A stretch of DNA of 7,664 nucleotides. Origin: an uncultured Ruminococcus sp. (GTDB lineage Bacteria > Bacillota > Clostridia > Oscillospirales > Ruminococcaceae). Made by a program: the position numbers and the translations under genes. The stretch is taken from the NCBI GenBank assembly GCA_900554975.1, contig USJI01000034.1:1-7664 (forward strand), in the 5' to 3' direction. The number at the start of each line of letters is the position of its first letter. The first letter of the stretch is position 1. Positions 1-7,073 of this stretch are shown here, one piece after another. The notes under the pieces were generated by a model. That model worked only from the letters and a program-made list of their open reading frames with translations, made no database searches and was not told where the DNA came from.

Positions 1-438
1 ACTATCGGCGTTCTTATAATGTATGAGATTATAAAGGAGGCGGGTCTCCGGCTCCCGAAAGCAATTGGCGGTGCTGTAAGCATTGTTGCAGGCATTATAA
101 TAGGCGACTGTGCCGTTGAATCAGGACTTATAAGCACTCCGCTTCTTACGGTTGCGGCTCTTTCGGTAATTGCAGGATTCGTCATTCCGGACCTGTCGCA
201 GAGTATAACAATTCTCAGAATAATATTTGTCATATGCGGAAGTATATGGGGGCTTTACGGAATAAGCCTTTTCGGTGCGGCTGTTCTTTTCAATATGTGT
301 GCTACCGAGGATTTCGGATTCCCTTATACCGCACCTGTTGCTCCGTTCAGAAAAAAAGCCATGGGCGATGTTGCTGTAAGGTCAGGTTTCAGGAAAATGC
401 AGAGCAACAATTTTACTGTGGAGGAACTTTATGAATAA
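1..438 (+). CDS. Spore germination protein, GerA family (A subunit), 3' end only
   Basis: This is the C-terminal part (145 codons) of a GerA/GerKA/SpoVAF-type protein, the A subunit of a nutrient germinant receptor in the spore inner membrane. The reading frame is open from base 1, so the gene begins upstream of the window; the ATG at 19 is an internal Met. The segment reading EIIKEAGLRLPKAIG (from about base 22) is the conserved family motif. It is followed by the usual run of membrane helices (AVSIVAGIIIGD, LLTVAALSVIAGFVIP and a long hydrophobic stretch near bases 200-300). The typical FGFPYTAPVAPF end of the membrane domain and a short polar cytoplasmic tail complete it. Its stop codon overlaps the start of the gerB-type gene by 8 bp, as is normal for gerABC operons. 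The family assignment is secure. The subtype (gerA, gerB, gerK and so on) and the nutrient sensed cannot be told. Confidence 0.93.
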   Translation, partial: TIGVLIMYEIIKEAGLRLPKAIGGAVSIVAGIIIGDCAVESGLISTPLLTVAALSVIAGFVIPDLSQSITILRIIFVICGSIWGLYGISLFGAAVLFNMCATEDFGFPYTAPVAPFRKKAMGDVAVRSGFRKMQSNNFTVEELYE

Positions 439-1477
439 AATAAGCAGCAGACAGCTTTTTACACTCCTTATCGGAGTCAGAATGTTCAGTATCATATGCT
501 CTGTCCAGCCGTCTGACGCTCAGCAGATGGCCGGAGCGGCTTTGTCAGTTGTCCTTCAGATACTGGCGGTTCTCCCGATGACCGCACTTTACAGGCAGGA
601 AGATTTCAGTCTGAAAAAGGAAATGCTGATGGGTAATTTCGGGCGTATACTATATATACTGTTTTTTATAGTGTGGGGAGCGGTTTCGTTCAGCAATCTC
701 TGGGGCGTCACAAAAAGCGTATACTTCCCGATAGACAGCAGTATTACCGGTTCGGTAATTCTCGCCGCTGTCTGCGTTTATACGGCATCACTCGGCATAA
801 AATCAGTTTCAAGATATTCCGCTGTAATGTTCGGACTTATTGTTTTTTCTCTTTTTATAATGTTTACCGGAGCATATCCAAAAGCACAGCTTGCAAATTT
901 CGCTCCCATTGTAAATTTTTCAGCCGTTTTAAAAAATGCACTGCGTGACTTTTCTATGTCAGGGGAACTCGTTATGATGTTTGTGCTTATGGAATTCATT
1001 CCTTCGGACAGAACAGAAAGCGTCATGCACTTTTTCACAGGAAAGCTTATCCTGACGGAATTTGTTGCCGCAATCGAAATAACCGTCCTCGGAAAGATAA
1101 TGAACATTTCCGATTATCCTTTCTTTTCAGCAGGTGCATTTTCACAGCCTTTCAGCATACAGCGTGCGGATTCGCTCTACATGATAATCTTCACAATGCT
1201 TTGCGTAATGACGGTAACGCTCCAGATAATCCTTTCAGCATATATGATAAAGGAACTTCTGCCGGATATGAAATACAGCTGTCTGCTTTCCGCCGCACTG
1301 ATGCTCGGTCTTTCATCGGCGGTAAATATTCTCGGTCTTGACCTTGTTCCGCTGACAGGAATTCTGATACTGCTCCTTGCAGTAATCATTCCTATTGTAA
1401 TGTATATAAAGAGGAGGTTTGCAAAAGGTGAATGCAAAAAGAATAACTGCGGCACTGCTGCTTCTGCTGACGCTTAG
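431..1477 (+). CDS. Spore germination protein, GerB subunit (GerAB/ArcD/ProY permease family)
   Basis: A 348-residue, very hydrophobic integral membrane protein with about ten predicted helices (roughly residues 8-25, 33-54, 72-92, 107-122, 130-147, 175-190, 203-222, 248-272, 283-302 and 308-326) and a short basic C-terminal tail. It matches the B subunit of germinant receptors, members of the APC transporter superfamily that bind the nutrient ligand in the spore inner membrane. Family-like features include the N-terminal ISSRQLFTLLIGVRMF segment and the FSIQRADSLYMIIF segment at about residues 241-254. The ATG at 431 has a TGGAGG ribosome binding site at 419-424. The gene overlaps the gerA-type gene by 8 bp and the gerC-type gene by 50 bp, implying translational coupling. 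Its length is close to the usual 360 or so. The family call is firm from topology and context; the ligand is unknown. Confidence 0.9.
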   Translation: MNKISSRQLFTLLIGVRMFSIICSVQPSDAQQMAGAALSVVLQILAVLPMTALYRQEDFSLKKEMLMGNFGRILYILFFIVWGAVSFSNLWGVTKSVYFPIDSSITGSVILAAVCVYTASLGIKSVSRYSAVMFGLIVFSLFIMFTGAYPKAQLANFAPIVNFSAVLKNALRDFSMSGELVMMFVLMEFIPSDRTESVMHFFTGKLILTEFVAAIEITVLGKIMNISDYPFFSAGAFSQPFSIQRADSLYMIIFTMLCVMTVTLQIILSAYMIKELLPDMKYSCLLSAALMLGLSSAVNILGLDLVPLTGILILLLAVIIPIVMYIKRRFAKGECKKNNCGTAASADA

Positions 1478-2384
1478 CGGCTGTTCTGCCAGAACAGAAG
1501 TAAGAAACAAGAGCTTTATAAGGTTTGTGGGAATTGAATCCGGCGATGAAGTGACAGCCGCTGTTTCGCTCTATGACAGCGACGAAAAACTTGAAGGAAA
1601 AGGCGAAACCCTGTTTGCCGCCATTGCCGATTCCGAACGCTCTCAGGGGAAATCCCTCTTTTCAGGGCATATGGAACTTTTTCTCTCAAATCCGCAGAAT
1701 ATATATGAAAACCTTAAAACACTTATCCATAATAACAGAATCTCTCCTTCCTGCTCGGTCATCTGTACAGCGGAGGGTGCGGACAAACTTGTAATGGAAA
1801 GCGATGGCTCTGACATTTCTGATATGCTTGAAAGCAGCAGCCGCGGCGGACTTGTAATTAAAAAGAATATAAGCTCAGTTCTTGACGATATGATGGGTGC
1901 AGACGGAAAAGCCTGTGTTCCCGTCATAAAGGACGGCGATATTTTTATGGGCATTATAAGCCGGGACAGGCTTCTCGGAACGCTTAACAGTGATGAATCA
2001 CGAGGGCTTTGCTGGCTGGGACACAAAATTGAAGATATTTACATTCCTGTCACAGTAAACGGTAAGGTGGTAAATTTCTATGTGCGGAAAAGCACTCCGA
2101 AAATAACAGCAGAAAAATCGGGCGATTCCATAAATATCACCGCAGAAATAAAGATAAACGGCAATCCCGAAGAAATGCAGACTGATACAGCCGCAGTAAA
2201 AGACAGCCTTGCCCGTCAGATTTCGGGAGTTTGTGCAAAGACAATCGCCAAAACAGTAACAGGAATGAAAGCAGACGTTTTCGGTATAGAAAAGAGCATG
2301 AACGCCAGAGGAATGTCAGTCGGAAACTGGGAGGAAATTATACCGCACCTTAATTTTTCGTATAGAATAAAAATTTCGGAATAA
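1428..2384 (+). CDS. Spore germination lipoprotein, Ger(x)C family (C subunit)
   Basis: A 318-residue lipoprotein subunit of the germinant receptor, expected on the outer face of the spore inner membrane. The N-terminus has a basic NAKR stretch, a Leu-rich core and a lipobox LSGC whose Cys is residue 19, the site of lipidation and signal peptidase II cleavage. Family signatures include VRNKSFIRFVGIE just after the signal, GKSLFSGHMELFLS at about residues 75-88, and a C-terminal IIPHLNFSYRIKISE that resembles the end of other Ger(x)C proteins. I chose the GTG at 1428 because GAGGAGG at 1411-1417 lies 10 nt upstream; an in-frame TTG at 1419 would be only 1 nt from it. The protein is somewhat shorter than the usual 360-400 residues. 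It is the last gene of the ger operon, and the riboflavin promoter begins 3 bp after its stop codon. Confidence 0.9.
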   Translation: MNAKRITAALLLLLTLSGCSARTEVRNKSFIRFVGIESGDEVTAAVSLYDSDEKLEGKGETLFAAIADSERSQGKSLFSGHMELFLSNPQNIYENLKTLIHNNRISPSCSVICTAEGADKLVMESDGSDISDMLESSSRGGLVIKKNISSVLDDMMGADGKACVPVIKDGDIFMGIISRDRLLGTLNSDESRGLCWLGHKIEDIYIPVTVNGKVVNFYVRKSTPKITAEKSGDSINITAEIKINGNPEEMQTDTAAVKDSLARQISGVCAKTIAKTVTGMKADVFGIEKSMNARGMSVGNWEEIIPHLNFSYRIKISE

Positions 2385-2387
2385 CAG

Positions 2388-2416
2388 TTGACATTTGCTT
2401 ATGCGTGTGATAGAAT
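2388..2416 (+). promoter_or_regulatory. Sigma-A-type promoter of the riboflavin operon
   Basis: A consensus -35 TTGACA at 2388-2393 and a -10 TAGAAT at 2411-2416 are separated by exactly 17 bp. Transcription would start near 2422-2424, about 13 nt before the first helix of the FMN riboswitch. The -35 box lies only 3 bp after the stop codon of the gerC-type gene. Confidence 0.82.
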
Positions 2417-2435
2417 AAAACAGTAATAAATATTT

Positions 2436-2544
2436 GTCTTCGGGGCAGGGTGAAAATTCCCTACCGGCGGTAACAGTCCGCAAGCCTTCCGGCATGAACC
2501 GGCGAAATTCCGGTACCGACAGTATAGTCTGGATGGAAGAAGAC
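2436..2544 (+). promoter_or_regulatory. FMN riboswitch (RFN element) aptamer
   Basis: This stretch carries the conserved blocks of the RFN element in the correct order: TCTTCGGGGCAGGGTGAAA, then CCCTACCGGCGGTAACAGTC, then CCGGCGAAATTCCGG, then ACCGACAGTATAGTCTGGAT and GGAAGAAGAC. The closing helix P1 pairs GTCTTC (2436-2441) with GAAGAC (2539-2544). The aptamer binds flavin mononucleotide and lowers expression of downstream riboflavin genes when FMN is plentiful. Two terminator-like hairpins lie between it and ribD, so control is most likely by transcription attenuation. The motif match leaves little doubt. Confidence 0.97.
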
Positions 2545-2578
2545 TCAATAAGAACCTTATGGTTCAGCTGATAAATGC

Positions 2579-2613
2579 CCTCCGAAGCTTCTGCTTTGGA
2601 GGTTTTGTATTTT
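2579..2613 (+). terminator. First intrinsic terminator of the FMN riboswitch expression platform
   Basis: A 10-bp stem pairs CCTCCGAAGC (2579-2588) with GCTTTGGAGG (2593-2602), with one G-T wobble and a TTCT loop, followed by the U-rich tail TTTTGTATTTT. It sits 34 nt after the aptamer and is the expected stop site when FMN is bound. Its 5' arm (2580-2587) can instead pair with 2438-2445, which includes part of the 5' strand of aptamer helix P1; this is a possible antiterminator. Confidence 0.85.
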
Positions 2614-2624
2614 CATGCAAAACA

Positions 2625-2657
2625 ATGCCCTGAATTTTTTCGGGGCATTTTCTGCTT
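2625..2657 (+). terminator. Second terminator-like hairpin between the riboswitch and ribD
   Basis: ATGCCCTGAA (2625-2634) pairs fully with TTCGGGGCAT (2639-2648), with one G-T wobble and a TTTT loop. A short, interrupted T tail (TTTCTGCTTTT) follows. It ends about 11 nt before the AAGGGG ribosome binding site of ribD (2660-2665). It may be a back-up terminator or may affect ribD translation; the tail is weaker than that of the first hairpin. Confidence 0.65.
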
Positions 2658-2673
2658 TTAAGGGGCGATTAAC

Positions 2674-3759
2674 TTGACTTGTGAAGAAAAATATATGAAA
2701 AGGGCTGTCGAACTTGCGAAAAAAGGCATGGGGTATACAAGCCCGAACCCTATGGTGGGAGCTGTTATCGTTAAGGACGGCAGAATAATCTCAGAGGACT
2801 ATCACCACAGATACGGTGAATTCCACGCCGAGAGAAACGCCATATTAAACTGCAAAGAGGACATGACAGGTGCGGAAATATATGTGACGCTTGAACCCTG
2901 CTGTCACTACGGAAAAACTCCGCCATGCACAGAAGCTATAATACAAAGCGGCATAAAGCGTGTGTACATAGGCTCTGATGACCCGAACCCTCTGGTTGCG
3001 GGAAAAGGTGCGGAAATTTTAAAGCAGAACGGAATTGAAGTCATAAGCGGTATTCTGAAAGAGGAATGCGACAGGCTGAACAGACCGTTTTTCCACTACA
3101 TAACCCATAAAACACCGTATGTTGTCATGAAATATGCCATGACTGCGGACGGAAAAATCGCATCGGCAAGCGGTAAATCCAGATGGATTTCAAACGAGCT
3201 TTCACGGGAAAATGTCATGAAAGACCGTATGAGATACACAGGAATCATGGCAGGCATAGGAACAGTTCTCAAAGACAACCCGATGCTCACCTGCCGGATT
3301 GAAAACGGACGCAATCCTGTAAGAATAATCTGCGACAGCAGGCTTAGAATCCCGAAAGACTGCAATATAATACAAACTGCCAAAGATGTTCCGACCATAA
3401 TCGCCTGTACTGACAGTGCAGAATGTCCGCCGTGGCTTGAGGAAAGCGGAGTTAAAATAATCCGCACACCGTCCGCCGGCGGGCACACAGACCTGAATTT
3501 TCTTATGCAGAAACTCGGCAAAGAAAAAATTGACAGTATTCTTCTCGAAGGCGGAGGAGAACTGAATTTCAGTGCACTGAAAGCAGGGATAGTCAGTGAA
3601 GTAAACGCCTATATTGCTCCGAAAATGCTCGGAGGTAAAAACGCCTTCTCCCCTGTCGGCGGAACGGGATTTGACGACCCGGAAGTGTGCGTAAAGCTCG
3701 GCACACCGGAGATAACCACGTTCGGAAATGACATTCTTGTAAAATGGGAGGTAATATAG
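2674..3759 (+). CDS. ribD: Bifunctional riboflavin biosynthesis protein RibD (pyrimidine deaminase / reductase)
   Basis: A 361-residue cytosolic enzyme for two successive steps: deamination of 2,5-diamino-6-ribosylamino-4(3H)-pyrimidinone 5'-phosphate, then NADPH-dependent reduction of the ribosyl side chain. The N-terminal deaminase domain (about 1-145) has TSPNPMVGAVIV at 22-33, HAE at 51-53 (zinc ligand His51, catalytic Glu53) and EPCCHYGKTPPC at 74-85 with zinc ligands Cys76 and Cys85. The C-terminal reductase domain (about 146-361) has YAMTADGKIA (154-163), SRWISN, GIGTVLKDNPMLTCR and LLEGGGELN (290-298). The TTG at 2674 is chosen because AAGGGG at 2660-2665 is well placed and the resulting N-terminus (EEKYMKRAVELAKKG) matches the family; the next Met is residue 8. 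It is the first gene behind the FMN riboswitch. All key residues are present and the length is normal. Confidence 0.97.
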   Translation: MTCEEKYMKRAVELAKKGMGYTSPNPMVGAVIVKDGRIISEDYHHRYGEFHAERNAILNCKEDMTGAEIYVTLEPCCHYGKTPPCTEAIIQSGIKRVYIGSDDPNPLVAGKGAEILKQNGIEVISGILKEECDRLNRPFFHYITHKTPYVVMKYAMTADGKIASASGKSRWISNELSRENVMKDRMRYTGIMAGIGTVLKDNPMLTCRIENGRNPVRIICDSRLRIPKDCNIIQTAKDVPTIIACTDSAECPPWLEESGVKIIRTPSAGGHTDLNFLMQKLGKEKIDSILLEGGGELNFSALKAGIVSEVNAYIAPKMLGGKNAFSPVGGTGFDDPEVCVKLGTPEITTFGNDILVKWEVI

Positions 3760-4413
3760 TTGTTCACAGGGATAATCGAGGAAATCGGAACAGTAACAGC
3801 AATAAAGAAATCTGCTCTTGAATCCAGACTCACCATCTCGGCTGAAAAGATATTCTCCGACCTGAAAACCGGCGACAGCGTTGCCGTAAACGGAGTATGT
3901 CTTACTGCATCTGTAATTTCGGGGAACACTTTCACAGCGGACGTTATGAATGAAACTTTCAGCAGAACTTCCCTTGCGGCTTTAAGCTCCGGCAGCCATG
4001 TAAACCTTGAAAGAGCCATGGCGGCGGACGGAAGGTTCGGCGGTCATATCGTTGCAGGACACGTTGACGGAACAGGAATAATAAAGGATATCCGCAAAGA
4101 CGGAAACGCAGTATGGTTCATTATAGGAGCATCGCCAGAAGTTCTGAAATACATTGTCGAAAAAGGTTCGGTTGCAATAGACGGAATAAGCCTTACCGTT
4201 GCTGAGGTTACGAAAAATAATTTCAGCGTTTCTACAATACCGCATACTCTTTCGCAGACAATACTCGCCGAAAAGAAAACCGGCGATGCAGTAAATCTGG
4301 AAAATGACATAATAGGAAAATATGTGGAAAAACTTATGGGATTTACCAAAGGGAATAAAACAGATAAAGGCAGGGTTACACTCGAACTCCTTGCCAGAAA
4401 CGGATACTATTAA
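3760..4413 (+). CDS. ribE: Riboflavin synthase, alpha subunit
   Basis: A 217-residue enzyme that dismutates two molecules of 6,7-dimethyl-8-ribityllumazine to riboflavin and a recyclable pyrimidine. It contains the two lumazine-binding repeats of the family, about 1-97 and 98-195. Matching motifs are [10 protein letters not shown] at 1-10, VNGVCLTA at 43-50, [14 protein letters not shown] at 93-106, DGISLTV at 141-147 and [10 protein letters not shown] at 179-188. The start is a TTG that directly follows the ribD stop codon with no gap, with GGGAGG at 3746-3751 as ribosome binding site 8 nt upstream. The MFTGI N-terminus is diagnostic and fixes this start. The gene is called ribE in most systems and ribB in older Bacillus subtilis usage. 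It is the second gene of the operon and appears complete. Confidence 0.97.
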   Translation: MFTGIIEEIGTVTAIKKSALESRLTISAEKIFSDLKTGDSVAVNGVCLTASVISGNTFTADVMNETFSRTSLAALSSGSHVNLERAMAADGRFGGHIVAGHVDGTGIIKDIRKDGNAVWFIIGASPEVLKYIVEKGSVAIDGISLTVAEVTKNNFSVSTIPHTLSQTILAEKKTGDAVNLENDIIGKYVEKLMGFTKGNKTDKGRVTLELLARNGYY

Positions 4414-4430
4414 AGGAGGAAACGAAAATA

Positions 4431-5624
4431 ATGTTCAATACAATAGAAGAAGCTCTGGACGACCTCAGAGCCGGAAAACTGATTCTTGTGACAGATGATG
4501 AAAACAGGGAAAACGAAGGCGACCTTATCTGTGCAGCTGAGTTTGCCACAACAGAAAATGTAAACTTTATGGCAATGCACGCCAAAGGTCTTATCTGTAT
4601 GCCGATGAGCGAAAAATATATTAAAAAACTTCGTCTGCCGCAGATGGTCGAAGACAATACAGACAACCACGAAACCGCTTTTACAGTTTCGATCGACCAT
4701 GTAAGCACAACTACAGGCATTTCTGCGGCGGAACGCTCTGTAACAGCCATGAAATGCGTTGACGAAAATGCAAAGCCGGAGGATTTCAGACGTCCGGGAC
4801 ATATGTTCCCTCTGCTGGCACGAAAAAACGGTGTTCTTGAAAGAAACGGTCACACTGAGGCAACTGTTGACCTTTTAAGGCTTGCAGGACTGCATGAATG
4901 CGGACTCTGCTGTGAGATAATGCGTGATGACGGTACAATGATGCGTACTCCTGAACTTCACCAGATGGCTGAAAAATACGGGTTGAAATTCATCACGATA
5001 AAGGAATTACAGCAGTACAGAAAGGTAAATGACAAGCTTGTACACTGTGAAGCTGTGACAAAGCTCCCGACAAAATACGGAAACTTCAAGGCTTACGGTT
5101 ATATAAACCTGCTTAACGGCGAAAATCATGTTGCACTTGTAAAGGGCGATATCGGTGACGGCGAAGACGTTCTCTGCCGTGTTCATTCAGAATGTCTGAC
5201 AGGCGACGCTTTCGGCTCTGTAAAATGCGACTGCGGACAGCAGTTTGCGGCGGCAATGACACAGATAGAAAAGGAAGGCAGAGGAATCCTGCTCTACCTC
5301 CGTCAGGAAGGCAGAGGAATCGGTCTTATAAACAAGCTAAAGGCATACGCTTTGCAGGATCAGGGAATGGATACCGTTGAGGCGAACCTTGCCCTCGGAT
5401 TCGATGAAGACATGAGAGAATACTACATAGGTGCACAGATTCTTCGTGACCTGGGGGTAAAATCGCTCAAACTTCTCACAAACAATCCGCTTAAAATAGA
5501 AGGTCTTTCAGATTTCGGACTGGAAATAAAGGAACGTGTTCCTATTCAGATGGAACCGACAGTCTACGATGAATTTTATCTGAAAACAAAGAAAAACAAA
5601 ATGGGTCACATTTTAAATTACTGA
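4431..5624 (+). CDS. ribBA: Bifunctional 3,4-dihydroxy-2-butanone 4-phosphate synthase / GTP cyclohydrolase II
   Basis: A 397-residue fusion enzyme that starts both branches of riboflavin synthesis. The N-terminal domain (about 1-200) makes 3,4-dihydroxy-2-butanone 4-phosphate from ribulose 5-phosphate. It carries [10 protein letters not shown] at 22-31, the [12 protein letters not shown] loop at 92-103, RPGH at 121-124 and HTEATVDL at 141-148. The C-terminal domain (about 205-397) opens the ring of GTP. It has [18 protein letters not shown] with zinc ligands Cys255, Cys266 and Cys268, then RQEGRGIGL and LLTNNP. Both sets of catalytic motifs are intact, so both activities are expected. AAGGAGGA at 4413-4420, 10 nt before the ATG, is one of the strongest ribosome binding sites in the window. 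It lies 17 bp after ribE and 16 bp before ribH, within the same operon. Confidence 0.98.
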   Translation: MFNTIEEALDDLRAGKLILVTDDENRENEGDLICAAEFATTENVNFMAMHAKGLICMPMSEKYIKKLRLPQMVEDNTDNHETAFTVSIDHVSTTTGISAAERSVTAMKCVDENAKPEDFRRPGHMFPLLARKNGVLERNGHTEATVDLLRLAGLHECGLCCEIMRDDGTMMRTPELHQMAEKYGLKFITIKELQQYRKVNDKLVHCEAVTKLPTKYGNFKAYGYINLLNGENHVALVKGDIGDGEDVLCRVHSECLTGDAFGSVKCDCGQQFAAAMTQIEKEGRGILLYLRQEGRGIGLINKLKAYALQDQGMDTVEANLALGFDEDMREYYIGAQILRDLGVKSLKLLTNNPLKIEGLSDFGLEIKERVPIQMEPTVYDEFYLKTKKNKMGHILNY

Positions 5625-5640
5625 TAAAGGAGTCTTTAAC

Positions 5641-6108
5641 ATGAACATTTATGAAGGAAAAGTCGTATCGGAAAATATTAAAGTAGGAATCGTTGTTGCA
5701 CGATTCAATGAATTTATTACATCAAAGCTTCTCGGAGGTGCTCTGGACGGTCTTAAAAGACACAATGTTTCAGAAAATGACATTGATGTTGCATGGGTTC
5801 CGGGAGCATTTGAGATTCCGCTTATCGCAAAGAAAATGGCTTCAAGCGGAAAATATGACGCTGTTATCTGTCTGGGAGCAGTAATAAGAGGTGCTACAAG
5901 CCACTATGACTATGTATGCAATGAAGTTTCAAAGGGAATCGCTTCTGTATCACTGAATTCTGACATTCCTGTAATGTTTGGCGTTGTAACAACTGACAAT
6001 ATCGAACAGGCAATCGAAAGAGCAGGCACAAAGGCAGGAAACAAGGGTTATGACTGTGCCCTCGGTGCAATCGAAATGGTAAACCTTATAAGAAATATCG
6101 AAGAGTAA
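5641..6108 (+). CDS. ribH: 6,7-dimethyl-8-ribityllumazine synthase
   Basis: A 155-residue enzyme that condenses 5-amino-6-ribitylaminouracil with 3,4-dihydroxy-2-butanone 4-phosphate. Members of this family often assemble into hollow 60-subunit capsids. Visible motifs are VARFNEFIT (19-27), [10 protein letters not shown] (52-61), [14 protein letters not shown] (79-92) with catalytic His88, and [24 protein letters not shown] (from residue 113). The last contains Arg127 and Lys135, which bind the phosphate side of the substrate. These residues fall at the same numbers as in the Bacillus subtilis enzyme, supporting the ATG at 5641. An AAAGGAG ribosome binding site lies at 5626-5632. It is the last classical rib gene, and a HAD phosphatase gene starts 2 bp after its stop codon. 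Confidence 0.98.
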   Translation: MNIYEGKVVSENIKVGIVVARFNEFITSKLLGGALDGLKRHNVSENDIDVAWVPGAFEIPLIAKKMASSGKYDAVICLGAVIRGATSHYDYVCNEVSKGIASVSLNSDIPVMFGVVTTDNIEQAIERAGTKAGNKGYDCALGAIEMVNLIRNIEE

Positions 6109-6110
6109 TC

Positions 6111-6773
6111 ATGAATATTATCCTTGACTATGACGGAACAGTTCACGACTGTGCAAAAATCTATGTTCCGGCTTTCAGAAAAGGATATGAATATCTGACA
6201 GACCGCCGTCTTGCTCCTCCGCTTGAACTCAGCGACAGCGAGATAAGCGGCTGGCTCGGATATTCCGCCGCTGATATGTGGAACGGTTTCATGCCGCAGC
6301 TTGATGACAAATACAAGAAAATATGCTCGGAACTTGTCGGTGAAGAAATGATGAAGATGATTCTCGACGGGAAATCTGAACTTTACAGCGGTGCTGAAGC
6401 GGCACTTGAACAGCTGAAAAATGACGGTCACAGGCTGTTTTTTCTGAGCAACTGTTCCGATGCGTATATGCAGGCACACAGAAAGGCACACAGTCTTGAC
6501 AGATTTTATACAGATTATTTCTGTACGGAAAATTTTGCTTTCCGGCCAAAACCGGAAATTTTTCCATTTATAAAAGAGAAATATGCAGGAGATTATATAG
6601 TTATCGGTGACAGATTCCTTGACCTTCAGGTGGCTGAAAAACATGGTCTGGATTCAGTCGGCTGCACTTACGGTTACTGCGGTGAACATGAACTGGACAG
6701 TGCAGACATTCTGGTAAATGACGTTTTGGAAATACCGGACGCTGTAAGAAATCTCGTGCAAAAAAGAGTTTGA
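6111..6773 (+). CDS. HAD-superfamily phosphatase, candidate riboflavin-pathway phosphatase
   Basis: A 220-residue haloacid dehalogenase-type hydrolase. Motif I is LDYDGT with nucleophile Asp6 and acid/base Asp8. Motif II is FFLSNC with Ser113. The motif III lysine is Lys147 in FRPKPEI. Motif IV is VIGDRFLD with Asp167 and Asp171 for magnesium. A helical cap of about 80 residues lies between motifs I and II, indicating a C1-cap, phosphoglycolate-phosphatase-like member. The ATG is 2 bp after the ribH stop with only a weak GAAGAG ahead of it, so translation is probably coupled to ribH. No promoter or terminator separates the two genes. By context, I infer that it may remove the phosphate from 5-amino-6-(5-phosphoribitylamino)uracil, a step otherwise without an enzyme in the operon. 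A general sugar- or nucleotide-phosphatase remains possible. Confidence 0.85.
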   Translation: MNIILDYDGTVHDCAKIYVPAFRKGYEYLTDRRLAPPLELSDSEISGWLGYSAADMWNGFMPQLDDKYKKICSELVGEEMMKMILDGKSELYSGAEAALEQLKNDGHRLFFLSNCSDAYMQAHRKAHSLDRFYTDYFCTENFAFRPKPEIFPFIKEKYAGDYIVIGDRFLDLQVAEKHGLDSVGCTYGYCGEHELDSADILVNDVLEIPDAVRNLVQKRV

Positions 6774-6798
6774 CAAAATCCCTGTATCTGAGTATAAT
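6770..6798 (+). promoter_or_regulatory. Consensus sigma-A-type promoter of the cysE transcript
   Basis: A perfect -35 TTGACA (6770-6775) and a perfect -10 TATAAT (6793-6798) are separated by the optimal 17 bp. The -35 box overlaps the stop codon of the HAD gene. Transcription would start near 6805, just before the first helix of the T-box leader. Further TATAAT-like repeats directly downstream (AATATAATATAAAA) make the exact -10 slightly ambiguous, but this spacing is the best. Confidence 0.88.
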
Positions 6799-6804
6799 AT
6801 AATA

Positions 6805-7045
6805 TAAAAGGCGTAGCAGTCAGAGTAACCTTTTATATGTGCATTACAGAGAGTTCCGCAGATGCTGGAAGCGGAATATGTGCTGAAAGATGAAGTGCGG
6901 CTGTCAGCCCGGAGCAGGAACAGGATATTTTTATTATATTAGTATGGCTCTGCGTTTTTCCTCGTTACGGATATTCAAGTTAGAAATCAGAGTGGAACCG
7001 CGGATAATCCGCCTCTTGACCTTTTCGGGCAAGGGGCAGTTTTTA
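6805..7045 (+). promoter_or_regulatory. T-box leader, probably tRNA-Cys specific
   Basis: The T-box sequence AGAGTGGAACCGCGG lies at 6989-7003. Stem I can be traced. The base pairs GGC (6810-6812) with GCC (6907-6909) and CAG (6817-6819) with CTG (6901-6903). The specifier loop has AGTA (6824-6827) opposite GAA (6892-6894), as in the S-turn of known T-boxes, and helix CTTTT (6830-6834) pairs with GAAAG (6885-6889). AGAGAG (6848-6853) is followed by a distal hairpin, TTCCGC with GCGGAA. After GAAG comes TGC (6896-6898) followed by G, a Cys codon in the specifier position. The antiterminator pairs AGAG (6989-6992) with CTCT (7013-7016) and GCGGA with TCCGC. TGGA in the bulge would pair with a tRNA ending UCCA, and bacterial tRNA-Cys has U at that position. 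Uncharged tRNA-Cys should therefore switch on cysE. Confidence 0.9.
7011..7045 (+). terminator. T-box-controlled intrinsic terminator
   Basis: GCCTCTTGACC (7011-7021) pairs with GGGCAAGGGGC (7027-7037), with one A-G mismatch, one wobble and a TTTTC loop. A T-rich tail follows from 7040. Its first six bases (7011-7016) are also the 3' arm of the antiterminator, so the two folds exclude each other, as expected for T-box attenuation. Confidence 0.88.
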
Positions 7046-7073
7046 TATATTCTAAAAGAAGGGCGGTAAGATA

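Noticed and set aside
1419..1427. In-frame TTG at 1419 as the start of the gerC-type gene
   Set aside because: It lies 1 nt after GAGGAGG (1411-1417), too close for initiation. The GTG at 1428 has a 10-nt spacing and gives a cleaner lipoprotein signal peptide.
2552..2565. Small hairpin GAACC-TTAT-GGTTC between the aptamer and the first terminator, as a separate regulatory element
   Set aside because: The stem is only 5 bp with no T tail. It is probably a spacer structure in the expression platform and there is no independent support.
3609..4019. Long open frame on the minus strand across the ribD/ribE junction
   Set aside because: The plus strand encodes RibD and RibE with full motif conservation here. 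The antisense frame has no recognisable family and no convincing ribosome binding site.
6048..6644. Open minus-strand frame of about 198 codons opposite ribH and the HAD gene
   Set aside because: All four HAD motifs and the end of RibH are read on the plus strand. The antisense product is rich in Phe, Cys and His with no domain character, as expected for a shadow frame.
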